Below, piece by piece: positions 23,063 to 34,559 of a stretch of 64,000 nt of DNA. The DNA is taken from NCBI GenBank assembly GCA_032821775.1, contig JAVLRN010000016.1, positions 310,001 to 374,000 on the forward strand. Reading direction: 5' to 3'. Under the pieces are notes generated by a model. It was not told the origin of the DNA and ran no database searches. It saw only the letters and a list, made by a program, of their open reading frames with translations. Numbering within the stretch: position 1 is the stretch's first letter; each line of letters opens with the position of its first letter. This stretch comes from Sanguinoderma infundibulare (lineage: Eukaryota; Basidiomycota; Agaricomycetes; Polyporales; Polyporaceae). A program made the position numbers and the translations under genes.

Positions 23063-24155
23063 TTACCGAACGCCGAGTCAGCGAGAAACATCCCGTACTC
23101 ACGTCGTGCATCATGTTCCGAGGCGTCCTCCCATGTAAATCTCTCCACCAGATTGAGATTCCTTGGTTATCGCACGTCCAGGCTCTGGAAAGTCGATGCC
23201 TATTACGTCTGGCCATCGACGCGGGTATAACGGTGGGATGATTTTACCGTGTGTGCCGGATGTGACCAGCGACGTAAGCTCAGAGGCAGGAGATTAGGTT
23301 CAATGGAGGGCGCTGGGCGGACGAGCACGTACCTGAAGATGTTCCTGGTGCCTTGCAATGCGCCTCCCGCATATTCTCTGAATTCAAAAATACACTCATT
23401 GCTCATGCTTGCGGAGCGAGGTCGCCGGGTAGTTATCACTCTTCGCGCATGAGACGGATCCGAGCAGTACCTTATTGCCGATAAGTGGCAAGGACTAGAA
23501 ATCACCTCTTTAGTGACGTAGATTAACTGACATCAAGAGACACTCACACGGAAAAATCAGAAGCATACAACGTACGCACTCGTGGCCTAACTCGACGATA
23601 TACCTGTTTAGTTATCGACCCCAGTAGCGCGTACTTCGCGCGCAGCAGGACATTGCACGCCTTGTGATTCGAGTGCGATGGAGGCTTGTCCGAGTCCCGT
23701 CAAGCGCCTGCTGTCCACCGTTTCGACTCTTCCCGCTGTCATCGATAACGCGGAAACGGGAGTGGGGACGCTGAGTCGGCGGCAGCGCGAAGGCTCCGAT
23801 ACTTGCTTGCACAGTACAATAACTCACCTTTTATGCTCCCAAGGCCCTCATCTCACTTCTTGCTGTATAATGACCAATTTTGTCATAGTTACTTCGCTGC
23901 GACGAGGTCAGACATTTTACCCCACTTAATCTTGGTCTTCATTCATACTCCCCGTCCCCGACGACAAAGCGGACCCGACCGCACGTCCGAACACCAACGT
24001 ATCGGACTGTCCGACTTCCTGTTCGCTTCCGGAATTCTCGTCGAGCCCTTGCCGGTGGGCCACCTGCAAATCAAGCAAAAAGCGCGAAACGAGCACCGCC
24101 TCGACGCTGGATTCCAGTCAGTTACATGACGTTGACAGGTACTTGGACGGGGTAA
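23063..24155. other. No recognisable gene
   Basis: Only short, domain-free frames. The segment 23930-24110 contains a CCGACTTCCTGTTCGCT motif that recurs weakly near 29937. Otherwise nothing supports a gene. Confidence 0.5.
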
Positions 24156-25395
24156 TTACACTTCCGCGAAGATAGTTACGTAGCCGTAACTGAAGCTCTG
24201 TAGGGCGACGTGGATCTGGGAGGTCCGTAAGCATGCGTGTATATATAGACGAGATTCGGGTAATGATGAATGGACTTACGGAGCACAGCGACAGTGTCAA
24301 ATGGAGACTGTGCAAGAAGAGCAGCGCCCTACTGAATTTGTGAGACAGCAGCTTGAGAAGCGAGTGGGCCATCTTACGCGAAGTACGTCGTCCCTGTCGG
24401 TGTCCCATTAGCCTAGCTGGTCCCAGAGGGAGCACCGAAATGAAGGACGCACCGTTCCGGAGCACTACTTCTGCAAGAGTCAAGACATCTCCGCGATCCA
24501 TGCTGGCCACCAGTGGTTTCCAGGAAATAGTGAGCCAGGTGATGAGGATGATGATGACGTCCGCCAGGATGAAGCACGAGCGACAAATTATGACAACTAG
24601 GGGAAGGTACTGTAAGTTGGCATGTAGCATTTGGCGGTGAGAAAGGCTGCTTACACCTAGACCGAACCAAGTTAGCTCAGTCAAGATCCGGATACTTAAG
24701 CAGAGGACGTACTTGCGGGACAGTTCGAGGGGTATGGGGTCGATGACGGTGCATCCGAATATAGGATCAAAATATCCCGTAAACCCGAAAGGGTATAGTG
24801 ACTGGAGAACGGAACTATAAACAAGGTATTGCACGATGGGAAAACACTGATGCACATACCATATTGACTGTAGTGGTAGCCATGGACAACGCGAAGACCA
24901 ACGCGGACACCGGCTTATTCCGACTCAACGCGTAGGCTCTCAACCCAGCGAAGACTTGGGAAGCCTTAGTCAGACCGACAGGGTACGAAATGCCGTCTGG
25001 GCTACACTCACCAGCCCAAGGTACATATTGTAGGAGGGTGAAGCCCAGAGCGACCTTGGTTCCGAGCGCACACCTAAGTCTTCACGGTCAGAGCATGATC
25101 TGCTAGTTGCAAAAAGGGCGTACTTCTTGTCCGTCATGTGGACAAACCCAATCAGATTCGCGAGCCGGAGGACGAGGACGAGGTATCGATTGACAAGGAA
25201 AAGCGCAGTTGCACCGGTCACCTTCCTCTTCATGAACGACTCCTTCCAAAACATCTCGACTTCTTGGTCGAAGGTGATGAAGTATTCGTAGAGAATGAAA
25301 GCTATGCGACAAGTGAGCCCAACTTTGGTATACCGCGATCTCCGTCTTCAATTAGAGAACTCACCTGCAGATTCCACACGCCCGTATGAGTTGAT
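24156..25395 (-). CDS. DUF6533/DUF6534-type fungal multipass membrane protein (5' end unclear)
   Basis: Spliced minus-strand exons give the classic start of the family, FILYEYFITFDQEVEMFWK, from the acceptor at 25301. They continue with TALFLVNRYLVLVLRLANLI, CALGTKVALGFTLLQYVPW (25073-25012), FAGLRAYALSRNKPVSALVF (24954-24860), SLYPFGFTGYFDPIFGC (24801-24713), CRSCFILADVIIILITW, LRNG(T)TYF and ALLFLHSLHLTLSLCS, with a stop near 24156. Seven hydrophobic segments are expected for this Agaricomycete-specific family, whose function is unknown. The first exon (before 25301) could not be fixed and the last exon is shorter than usual, so the gene may be slightly truncated. It lies between the two inverted MFS genes. 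Confidence 0.65.
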
Positions 25396-26683
25396 TGCTC
25401 TGGGACCAACAAGGCAAGGTTAGGGTGGACTTTCCAAGGCAAGCTGGGGGAAGAGGGGCCCACAGGCTGTCATACGTGGCCACAATGTCAGCGGAAGGGG
25501 CCGAGAGCCCATAAAACGCCATATGTGAATGCTGAGAGAACGAAAGAACAAGAACTGGAGGAATAGTGTGAAAGCGAACTTATTTGAGGGTATAAATAAG
25601 CCAACTTACAATGATAGATACAGCGAAGCAGAGAAGGCCACATGGTCTCGAAGCCAATCCATCGGCAAAGAATGTACTGCTGGCCAACGCTCCACTCACC
25701 ATCTTTCTAGGCTGGGGTTTCCCATTTGCCCGGTGCATGGAAACTCGTGGACACCGATGAGCACGACTTGAAGCGGGGAACTGGTAGCGGCCATGAGGGT
25801 CACAGACGGTCACGGTCGCCACCTACGCAGCCAGCGATATCCAGTGGTTCCAGGAATCCTTACAGCTGCATGGTAGGCATTACCGTATCCTCGATGCATC
25901 ATCCGTTGTGCCAGAAAACACGGTTTAGGAGAGGCGGCTACAACTTGCGGTGTGAGTACTAGTGAGCTCGGAGGTTCAAATCCATCGGCGCTTGAAACGG
26001 ATTCAATTCCGACGCGTTACATAATCACCTTTTTTTGGCCGTGTGTTCGAATCCCGACCATTCCGCTCAATGACACTCAACCTTCCACCGCGAGTTTTCA
26101 TCCAAGGGACCTCATGTCACGCTGGAAACGCATATGTGGTTATTCTAGCTGTGGGTAAGTTGTGCAAATACGAGGGGGTTTCTAACCTTCGTCAGACGCA
26201 GACCGTCTGGCACTCTGCGTAAAAACCTGCGGGCGACGCGCATGTGGACGGTACCTGAATGGTAAATCTCCTGCCGCCGAGGTAAGCTACGAATGCATAC
26301 ATTCCTATGCTTCTGATGTTCCCCTGTTCTCGATATCTTTTCATGCCGGGTGCTGACCAGGCGATTCCTAGCCCTTGCAGTCTTCAGGTATGTGCCAGCG
26401 TGCACTTGGCGGTTTTTTCAATCTCACTTCCTTCTTCCGAACTCAGGTTGCTGTTCGCACCAGGCACACACAGGACCACCGTCAGAACTCCGCATACACG
26501 TCAATATCTAGACAAGGTAGTGACCATTCTGAGCCTGTAGGTGCTAAAATTACTACTTAGGCGATCTGTGAGTGCTATGGCAGTTGCATTGAGGATTGCC
26601 TATGCTCACTGTGTGAGAGGTGGTGGGACGAACATTGGACGAACAGGACCCTTATCACTGCTTCGGCGTTCCATAGGCAATGC
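25396..26683. other. No firm gene; possible remnant of a second membrane protein
   Basis: A minus-strand frame at 25822-25580 is partly hydrophobic near its end (CGLLCFAVSIIVSWLIY) and might be a scrap of another DUF6534-like gene, but no exon structure could be built. 25970-26060 contains two T-loop-like strings (GGTTCAAATCC, GTTCGAATCCC), yet no tRNA fold forms around them. Confidence 0.4.
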
Positions 26684-26998
26684 GTATGCCGAAAGTCAGC
26701 GTTAGAGCCATTCCTCGAGGCGGATAATGCCCGTCCATAGCCGTCCAAGGGTCAGGCGGTGCGATGCGCTTGGACGATATTTTTGGATTCGGCGCTCCGG
26801 CAGTTGACCTGACCACATACAGACACGAGCCAGAATGCCATGGCGGGCGAACAGTAATCATTCTCGGACGCTGTCGCCCGATATGCCAAGCCTGCTGTAT
26901 TACAGATGGGTGACTGGGGGCTCCATAAGAACCTGACAGATGGGTCAAGTTGCTTCGCTCTTCCCCCACTCAGGCTGTCATCTGGGTCATCGCGTACG
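26684..26998 (+). promoter_or_regulatory. 5' flank of MFS copy 2, conserved with that of copy 1
   Basis: It carries the same ordered blocks as the flank of copy 1 (22842-23062), in the same orientation relative to the gene: GAAAGTCAGCGTTAGAGCC at about 26691, TGCGCTTGGACGATAT at about 26764, and a GTTGCTTCGCTC segment at about 26950. An in-frame GTG/ATG region upstream of 26999 is open, but the ATG at 26999 aligns with the start of copy 1. Confidence 0.5.
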
Positions 26999-29314
26999 AT
27001 GTCTTCCGGAGACGATGGCGAGAAGCTGTCTTCAGTCGCTGTGGCTGAGCTGTCTTACAAGAACGAGGCAGACAAACAGGAGCAGCGAGTAGATCCCTAC
27101 AAGGTGTTCCGGAAGCTCGATCTCCGCCTGCTGCCGCTGGTTACTTTCCTCTACCTGCTCTCCTTCCTGTGAGTCTACTCTCGTTTGAGCCCTCCCGTTA
27201 TACTCATATTGCCATACATTGAAAGAGATCGGACAAACATCGGTATGTAGCGGGGTTTGGCTGGCAGTGGGTCATACTCATCTCGTTCTCCAGGAAATGC
27301 CAAAATCGCGGGTCTCGTGACGGACCTCCATCTCACCGGTCTGCAGTACAACCTGTGCGTGGCCATGTTCTTCGTGAGTACACCCCCGTAGAATTGTGGA
27401 AAATGCGTGCGAGGTTTACCTCGGATTTAGATCACAAATGGTTTATTTGAAGTCCCTTCGTATGTCCAGAATCACGCACTCTGTGTACTTCTCGGCTGAG
27501 GCCGGACATCACAGGAACCTTGCGCTCAAGGTTACCAAGCCATCGCGATGGAGTGAGTCCCGTTTCTCGAACCTGCGGCCTATGTCACATGGTATCTCAC
27601 CTCAGATCGTTCGCGCAGTTCCGTTTATCATGTTCTGCTGGGGGATCGTCATGATATCCATGTCGTTCGTCAAGGGTTTCGGAGGATTGCTGACGTACGC
27701 GAACTACCATATCTCGTCATATTCTGTCAGCAGCTCACAATGCCTGTTGCAGTGCGCGGCTGTTCCTGGGTGTCACCGAAGTAAGCGCACTCGCCACCGA
27801 CACCACACGCAGTATTCGCTCAACCATAGCCCAACAGGCTGGACTGTTCCCTGGGATAACGTTCTACCTGTGCGTATGGTACCCGAGGACCGCGCAGGCT
27901 CAACGTATCAGCATGCTCTCTGGGACGGCAGGGCTGGCTGGTGCCTTTGGTGGACTCCTTGCCTTCGCAATCGAGAAAATGGCTGGGTATGGGCGAATTC
28001 ATCGACGCGTTGGAGTTCGCTAACGCGGTGCGTTCAGGATTCGGGGACTTGCGGGATGGTCCTGGATTGTACGTCCTTAAACCGACCGACGAGTGTTGTT
28101 CTGTATTCACGGTGTCCTGACAGTTCTTGCTCGAGGGTGTTGGTACGTGCTATCAAGGCTTGCGCGTGCATTACAAAAATTGATAGCCGGCAGTGACCAC
28201 TATCGTCGCTCTCCTCTCCTTCTTCCTCATGCAGGATGTGGGTGTAAGCCAATCTTTGCGGCACAACAGACATTGATCGCTCTCTTACCAGTATCCGGAG
28301 AACGCGACATTCCTCACGAACACAGAACGTACGTGGCTGATCGAGACGATCAAGAACGACGCCACGGGCCTCTCCAAGACCTTCAAGTGGAAGTTCCTCT
28401 TCCAAGCTCTTCGCGATCCCCACTCGTACCTCATGATCTGCGTCTTCCTCTTGTAAGTACGCTCCCCCTGCGCACCGTGGCGCTGTAGCCCTGCTTCTTT
28501 GCTCACCGCGTCCGGCCAGCGTCCTCATCCCCGCATACTCTTTCTCACTCTTCCTCCCCACCATCATCGCCGAGCTCGGCTTCTCGTCCTCGACCGCCCA
28601 GCTCCTCTCCGTGCCGCCCAACGCCATCGGATGCGTACTCACGATACTCTCCGGCATCCTCTCCGACCGCCTCCGCGCGCGCGGGCCGTTCGTGCTCGCG
28701 GGCGCGACGACCGCGCTCGTCGGGTACGTCATCCTGTTCGCGACGAAGAGCCCCGGGGCGGGCTACGCGGGAACGATGATCGCGGCGTGCGGGCTGTTTC
28801 CGGGCGTCGCGCTTGCGATCGCGTGGGCGGGCGGGAACGCGGGGGGCGAGGTGAAGAAGGCGGTCGTGATCGCGATGGTCATCGGTGTGGGGAACCTCGG
28901 AGGGTGCGTCGCGTTCATCGGTACGGGCGGTCACTCACCTGGGCGGCGTTCTGCTGTTAGGGTCGCGTCTTCGTTCATTTACCGACCGCAGGATAGTCCG
29001 AGGTACCACCCGGGGCACGCGACGGCCATCTCGTGTCTCTGCGTCGAGTACGTCCTTTGCGTTCTCGAATGCGCTCCGTTTGCTCACGACGTGTCCCGTG
29101 CAGTATCGTCCTCTGCATAGTGGCCATGCTGGAGTTCACGAGGCTTAACCGGAAGAAAGACGCGGGAGGAGGAGTGAAGGACTTGGAGGACAAGGAGAGC
29201 GAGTTTGAGGAGATGGGCGACAAGTCGCCGCTGTTCCGGTGCGTATATGTGTGCTTGAGGGCGTGCGAGGGTCCGGTGCTGATGGAATTTCGACCGATTA
29301 GGTATACGATTTGA
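26999..29314 (+). CDS. MFS transporter, anion:cation symporter (ACS, Dal5/Tna1-like) family, copy 2
   Basis: The ATG at 26999 gives MSSGDDGEKLSS. Exon 1 ends at 27168 inside LLSFL. A 17-nt micro-exon (27226-27242) encodes DRTNIG, and exon 3 (27294-27373) encodes AKIAGLVTDLHLTGLQYN. Later exons give SNLALKVTKPSRW, IPFIMFCWGIVMI, AGLFPGITFYLCVWYPRT, TTIVALLSFFLMQD, TFKWKFLFQALRDPHSYLM, SLFLPTIIAELGFSSSTAQL and RARGPFVLAGA. The last exon ends SPLFR-YTI-stop at 29314. Roughly 12 TM segments and a short acidic cytosolic tail fit an intact plasma-membrane organic-anion permease. The substrate is unknown. It diverges from copy 1 and lies in inverted orientation to it, about 4.2 kb from start to start. 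Confidence 0.85.
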
Positions 29315-30480
29315 TCGTTGCCATTGTCCACACTGCGCCGCGAATCCGCATCGTGTCTGTATGTACATGTGAGATCTTTTTGCATCAAGTTTGCAAGTCC
29401 GAGGCAGATCACGGCTTGAAGGAAGGGGTTTCGGCAAGGCTTCGGTGGGCGTTCTGTCAGTGTCTTGTCAGGTTTAACACCCAGGGCGAAGATAGACGCA
29501 CTATGTAGAACGACCCTCAGGTTGGAGGCAACTGAGGGCAGAGGATACATGCAAGTTGCTTGGTTCGTTATATCCGCGTATGCATGCAGAGGGCACAAAG
29601 ACGACCTCAAAGCTACGACAGCGACCTCCTCGGGAGCAACCCGAGCGTTGATGTCCGCGAGCAACCCTTCGGCAATCTTGACGTTTGACGTCCAAGATCG
29701 CGTCAGTCAAAATCACGGTCAAAAAGGAATTTCCCCTGGAGGATCCAATACGTTGCTCTGAACACGCTGAATCGGACATACCAAGAATCTCGACCCTTGA
29801 ACGGCGTGACATTCGGCAGGACCACAGTATCTCTTGCGCATGTAACACTCATTAAACCCAGCTTTAAGAGAACGCGGACCGATGAACGTACCGGCAGCTC
29901 CCCGACCCTAATCCTGCCTCAGGCTCGGTCCCGATTTCCTGTTCGCTCGATGCAAACCAGCTGCTCTCGCACCTGGTGCACCGTGCCCACCTCGACTTCT
30001 CGCTCTCTTCCAGTCACTTTACGATGGTGTTGGCGCTGGCGGTCGCCGTTGCCCAGGTGTAAACCTCCTTTTCGGCGAAGAGGCGGACACGAAGGGCGGG
30101 TTTGTGGTGCGTGTACGTTACGGAGCCAGCCTCACACACGCGAATCACGGTCAACGGTGCGCGTAATTGAGGAAACGCAGATTACGAGCGCTCACGACAT
30201 ACTTGAGTTTTATTTTGTGGTGTGATGTAACGGAACAAGACAGGCGAGGGCGAGCATGTGTGCTACGGGGTAACGTGTTCTGGCTGAAGAGGAGGACGAG
30301 GAGAACGAACCCGACAAGTCCGACTGGAGGATGACGAGATAAGATAATATTTAACGGAGCGCTTATCTCGCTTTCCCGTGATAAGCTTGCACTACAGAGT
30401 CGTTTCTGCCTGCGGCGGGGTCGGACAAGGACACCACTGCAACACCTCTCAACGAGACGGCAACATGGGTCGCAGACTTT
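29315..30480. other. Intergenic DNA with one exon-like stretch
   Basis: At about 29947-30058 (plus) a frame reads D-A-N-Q-L-L-S-H-L-V and ends S-S-H-F-T-M-V-L-A-L-A-V-A-V-A-Q at a CAG/GTG boundary. A second frame from about 30062 reads N-L-L-F-G-E-E-A-D-T-K-G-G-F and stops at 30167. These look like two adjacent exons of an unidentified protein, probably a gene scrap. The rest holds nothing recognisable. Confidence 0.3.
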
Positions 30481-30483
30481 AGC

Positions 30484-31165
30484 ATGGCACGGATTGGAGC
30501 TCATATCCGTAATGCAAGGTTTACGGCAGGTCCAAGTCGCAGACATGCCCCCAGTGTCCGGCTCAGCGCGAGCCGGACATGGAGCAGCGCGCCAACCCTC
30601 GTCCATCCAGCCTCAAATTCAATTTGTGGAGAGCGCATGGCAATCTTATTTGCAGGCAACTGGGAGGAAGGAGGACACGGTGCGCTTTTTTAATTTTCAC
30701 TGACCCTCCATAAAGCAGCCTTGGGACGTCGAGTCGAAGCACTATGAGTATATGCGTTTTCATTCGAGCAAGAATTCTGGGAGCTCACGCAACTATGCTG
30801 TCATTGCGTTCGGGTTATGGAAGGTGAGCCTCGTAACTACTCGAATGACGCATGCACACCAGGACTGACAGGGCGCGTTGACGGTCGTGCTGCGCAGAGC
30901 CCAAGTTCGTTACCGGTGTACTTGTTTGTCGAACAGATGCCCCTTTCCTAATATCGTGGATACTTATCTAGGAGACGAATGGGCCACGCCATGGTCTTAG
31001 CGAATGGGAACAATCTCCACAAGTCGTTTGCTTTCAGCCTCGGCTCGATCTGGGGCCCAGCCCTTCCGAGGTGATGTGGACCGAGGATACGCCGCTAACC
31101 TATCGTTTTCAGCACGGCTATATCCGCTTGTCCGCCGAAGAGCTGGAAAGTAGCGTATGTGGCAC
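30484..31165 (+). pseudogene. Exon remnants of an unidentified gene cut by the vezatin duplication
   Basis: Spliced-looking plus-strand segments run up to the duplication boundary at about 31243. A frame ending F-V-E-S-A-W-Q-S-Y-L-Q-A-T-G-R-K-E-D-T (to 30678) is followed after a very short GTGCGC...AAAG gap by Q-P-W-D-V-E-S-K-H-Y-E-Y-M (30715-30822, then GTGAGC). A further segment at 31054-31153 reads P-R-L-D-L-G-P-S-P-S-E-V-M-W and ends E-E-L-E-S-S before GTATGT. No family was recognised and no stop-terminated full model could be built. It probably lost its 3' end where the duplicated vezatin fragment begins. Confidence 0.35.
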
Positions 31166-31511
31166 TTCTACGTTTACGAGACTAATATTCCGATACCCTT
31201 TTCTCAGTCTGTAGGTGTCAGTCACGTTCCGAACGACGGGGTGCGTGGACGACTCAACATCAACATCGAACGTCCAGGACCACTCGGCGTTGCAGGCGAA
31301 TGACCGGCTGTGGAAGGAGCTCGGGTTCGCGCTCAGGGAGTGCGAGCGCGGGCGGGAGCGGCTGCTCGACGCCCTCTCGCCGAGACCGTTGGCGTTGGCG
31401 GAGGGCAAGGACGAGGACGCGTCGCTGAACACCCCAGGACTGAAGCACGACTCGGAGAGCGAGACGTCGGAGAAGGGCCCTGCGTCGCCGAACGTCGCGG
31501 CCGATTCGGGA

Positions 31512-31857
31512 CTGGTGGAGTTGTGCGAACTGAGTTGCGATGAGAGGAGAGGACAGCGCACCAACGCCTGACAAATACTTGTTGATAGGACATGAGGCAT
31601 CTCAGACGTCGCGACACTTGTACCATATATCGCATGCAATACGCTCATCTTCGTCGTTGCGTTATCTTTTAATGAGGCGACAAATCCGTTTGCGCCAGCA
31701 TCCTGGCAGGGATGACGGGGTAAGCGAAGCGCCAAGAAAGACAATGATGAACACATGCCTGAAGCGACATGCCGAAGCCGTTGACCGCATATCCCAAGAC
31801 GAAGACAAAAAAGGGGGCGCCGGAACTTCCAGACAGTATCCCGCTACTTGTGCAACT
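31512..31857 (+). mobile_element. 346-bp insertion in the vezatin pseudogene
   Basis: It is absent from the intact gene: the flanking sequence GATTCGGGAC and CTCTCTGTTACGATCGGGAA is contiguous there. Its ends carry AGTTGTGCGA and, reversed, AGTTGCACAAG, a short imperfect inverted repeat compatible with a small non-autonomous element. No coding content was recognised. Confidence 0.45.
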
Positions 31858-32751
31858 GATCCTCTCTGTTACGATCGGGAAGGTCACCAGGATTTTGCCG
31901 ATGCGACGGCGAATCTGCTCCGAGTCACTGCGTCTTCCCCCGCCTAGGGCTGAACAGGTCTTCGAGGCCGAGTAGGGCAAGGGGGGTACGTTCGAGCGTC
32001 CAAGGTTGAATCTGTCGCGAGGAGCGGATCAGGCTCGTCAAGGCGCGCTGGGCGGGCGGACAGCCTGAGCTGCCCTCCACGGGGCGGGAGGGGTGTACGG
32101 GCCCGGCTCCCGTGCCAGACCGGGAGACATAGAGCTCCATCGAAGGGACGGAGGGCTCATCCGTTGCTGAAGTAGAGGACGAGCCCGTGTACGCGCCCGA
32201 ACCCGAGCCAGAGGCGATAGAGCCTGCATCAGCAAAAGCGCAACCTGCCTGCAAGGCTACACTGAGCGCTAGGGGGCTATGCCAGATTTCGCAGGATCCG
32301 GCCCCACCGTGTAGGACTCTGTAGGAAGTCGTCGGATACGATGGAATCCTGGAGGGTTCAGCCGTATACGATTAATCATTGTAGAGTCCTGTAATGCTGC
32401 CGCCGGGTGATAGTAATTATTACAGAGCAATGCGACCGATACCATTAATTACTACAAAGTGATGCAATTCATCCTCGGCGTGCGGCCAATTATTGCAGAG
32501 CAATACAGCAGGTATAGCCTGGGAGATATACTTCGCAGATATTCAGTGCGGTAGGACCCGGGCGCACAAGAGTGCGAGTGGATACGGTCACATGACCAGG
32601 CTGTCCCCATACGAGCGGAAGCATCTAATTCTCTCTCTTTCCCCAATGACATGCGCCCTCGACTTCCCCATAAAATGACCCCCGCGCTCCCCATCAATCT
32701 CAGAGTCGCTTCTTGACCTCTTACGTCCTCGATCTCACAGCCCCGTCCAAA

Positions 32752-32931
32752 ATGTCCATCAGGAACGGCCTCACTCAGACGAGGCGTCGCGCAGCGACTC
32801 GCGCCAACCCGACGAGGCCCACAAAAACCCCAGCCTCGAACTCCCAGCCCGCACCCAAGAAGGGGCCAGCAATCCCGGCCAAGAAGGTATCAACGACAAT
32901 GAAGAAAACGGCGGGTCGAAGGCTGCGTTGA
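32752..32931 (+). CDS. Short basic H1-like frame, transposon copy B
   Basis: A 59-codon frame begins MSIRNGLTQTRRRAATR and continues with Pro/Lys/Ala repeats (KKGPAIPAKKV, MKKTAGRRLR-stop). It matches the first part of the copy A protein, but in copy A the Lys-rich part is in another frame. In this copy the protein is probably truncated. Confidence 0.35.
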   Translation: MSIRNGLTQTRRRAATRANPTRPTKTPASNSQPAPKKGPAIPAKKVSTTMKKTAGRRLR

Positions 32932-33394
32932 AGGCTGCTCAAAGTAAGTCCTCGATTATCCCGCCTCTGGACTCTAGTACTTGACGAAAGGGAGGCAGAC
33001 AAGAACACCCCAAATGTTATGGGACATGGTGAGGGCAGGGCGGAGGATGGGCAGGATGAGGGTGAGGGTAAGGACGAGGACGAGGACGAGGACGTGTCCA
33101 TCCAGCTCCTTTGCAGGCTGGATCACAGAGCCAAGTGAGTCCTTCATTGTCAGCTACCGTGTACGTGGCTGTATGCGCGCATATAGTGAGGATACCTGAG
33201 CGTACCTCGGGATCGAGGAAATATATTAGGATGCCCGCATTCTCGGCCGCCATATGACCGAGTTCTGTGATTTGGGGAAGGACTCAGCACTGAGGGCCGT
33301 GCTATCCTTCTGAGCACTGCTTCTCTTCCTCCGCCCTTGCCCGGCTCCTTGCGAGCACACGAACGCTGGTACTGACCATTGTCCCATATTCGTC

Positions 33395-34190
33395 CAGGTC
33401 ACGACTGTCCGCAGTGCGCGCGGACGAAGCACGGTGAGCCATCCTTGAATTCTTTTGCACTCCGCCAGAGTACACTGTCATCTTCACGGCCAATGCCAGC
33501 GGCGCACTCAAGCTGGTAGGAGAGTCCTTCTCCTTCACCTCCTGCAGCACATACGTCCTTGGCGCGGACTCGCACAATAGCGTGCACGGCGTCCACCAAT
33601 TTGTGACCGCTCGTGGCGCACAGGTGTGCCACATCGAGTCAACCGATGTCGGCGACGTGAACGTCGCAGAGGCAAAGGTAACATACACGTTCCCGCGATC
33701 CTGCCGTCTCCGCGCACTAGGTCATCGGTATCCTCTCATGTCCCTCTGGGGTCCCGGTCTGCCCTGAACTACCCAATAGGCCATCCTCGGGCACCACCGC
33801 CCACACGGCCGCCGCGCACCGAGTCTGTTCACACTCACGGGCCAATCAAATGTATCGAACACAAAGAATGCCCTTTTCCTCATCGAGTTCGCCACGTCAT
33901 ACGGCTATCCACGCTCCTCGACGCCGCCGTGCTGGCAACGACATCGGTGATCTCGCTCGCCGACACACCTGTGGACGCGATGGCGATCAGTTTCCACAAG
34001 ATGTTCGGATTTCCGACTGGCGTCGGCACGCTGGTCGCGAAAGAGCCATTCCTGGCGCGCCTGGAGCGAGCCTGGTTCGCTGGCGGCACCATCGACGTCG
34101 TCCAGGCGCCTGGCGAAATCGTGACTATGGCGGCTGAGATGCACGAGCGTTTTGAGGTGCGCGTCCGCGTTTGCGATCCCATCCTTAGGA
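33395..34190 (+). pseudogene. Broken molybdenum-cofactor-sulfurase-like PLP enzyme, copy B cargo
   Basis: Readable segments: A-R-A-D-E-A-R then a TGA where copy A has CGA, then AILEFFCTPPEYTVIFTANAS, TYVLGADSHNSVHGVHQF, and VCHIESTDVGDVNVAEAK before a GTAACA donor-like site. The second half at 33910-34160 reads VISLADTPVDAMAISFHKMF, FPTGVGTLVAKEPFLARLE, WFAGGTIDVVQAPGEIVTM and AAEMHERFE. The lysine in SFHKMFG (33998-34000) is at the expected PLP-binding position of class-V aminotransferases. The nonsense codon, frame breaks near 33770 and the missing C-terminus make this a pseudogene. Together copies A and B cover most of the enzyme fold. Confidence 0.65.
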
Positions 34191-34559
34191 GGCATTATGG
34201 TTATTCTCAGTGGCGGCGGTGGCCGCGGGCGAGTGCGAGTACGAGAGCAGGTTTGGCTGACTTTGGCGCATTTTGCACTCCAGGACGGCACGATCTTGAC
34301 CTCCTCCCTGGCTACGCTGTCTGCTCACTGCCTTGATGGCTCTCTCTGTCCTGCTCGCCTGTTCTCATTCTGACTGTCGATTCGCAAGTGCCTCGGTCTC
34401 TGTTTGTCTCCCGGTGCTCTCACGCTGTCTTGCTGGTGATGTCTACGGTCCACAAATCGCGCGTTCGCACGCTCTCTCTTTTTGTAATAGATGCCGTGAT
34501 GTATTGTTGCTCCGCCTGCCAAAATTGATGATTTTGACCATTATTAAATTCCGTGTGCA

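Noticed and set aside
25965..26070. Possible tRNA gene (GGTTCAAATCC and GTTCGAATCCC strings)
   Set aside because: The T-stem flanks do not pair and no acceptor, D or anticodon arms can be drawn around either string.
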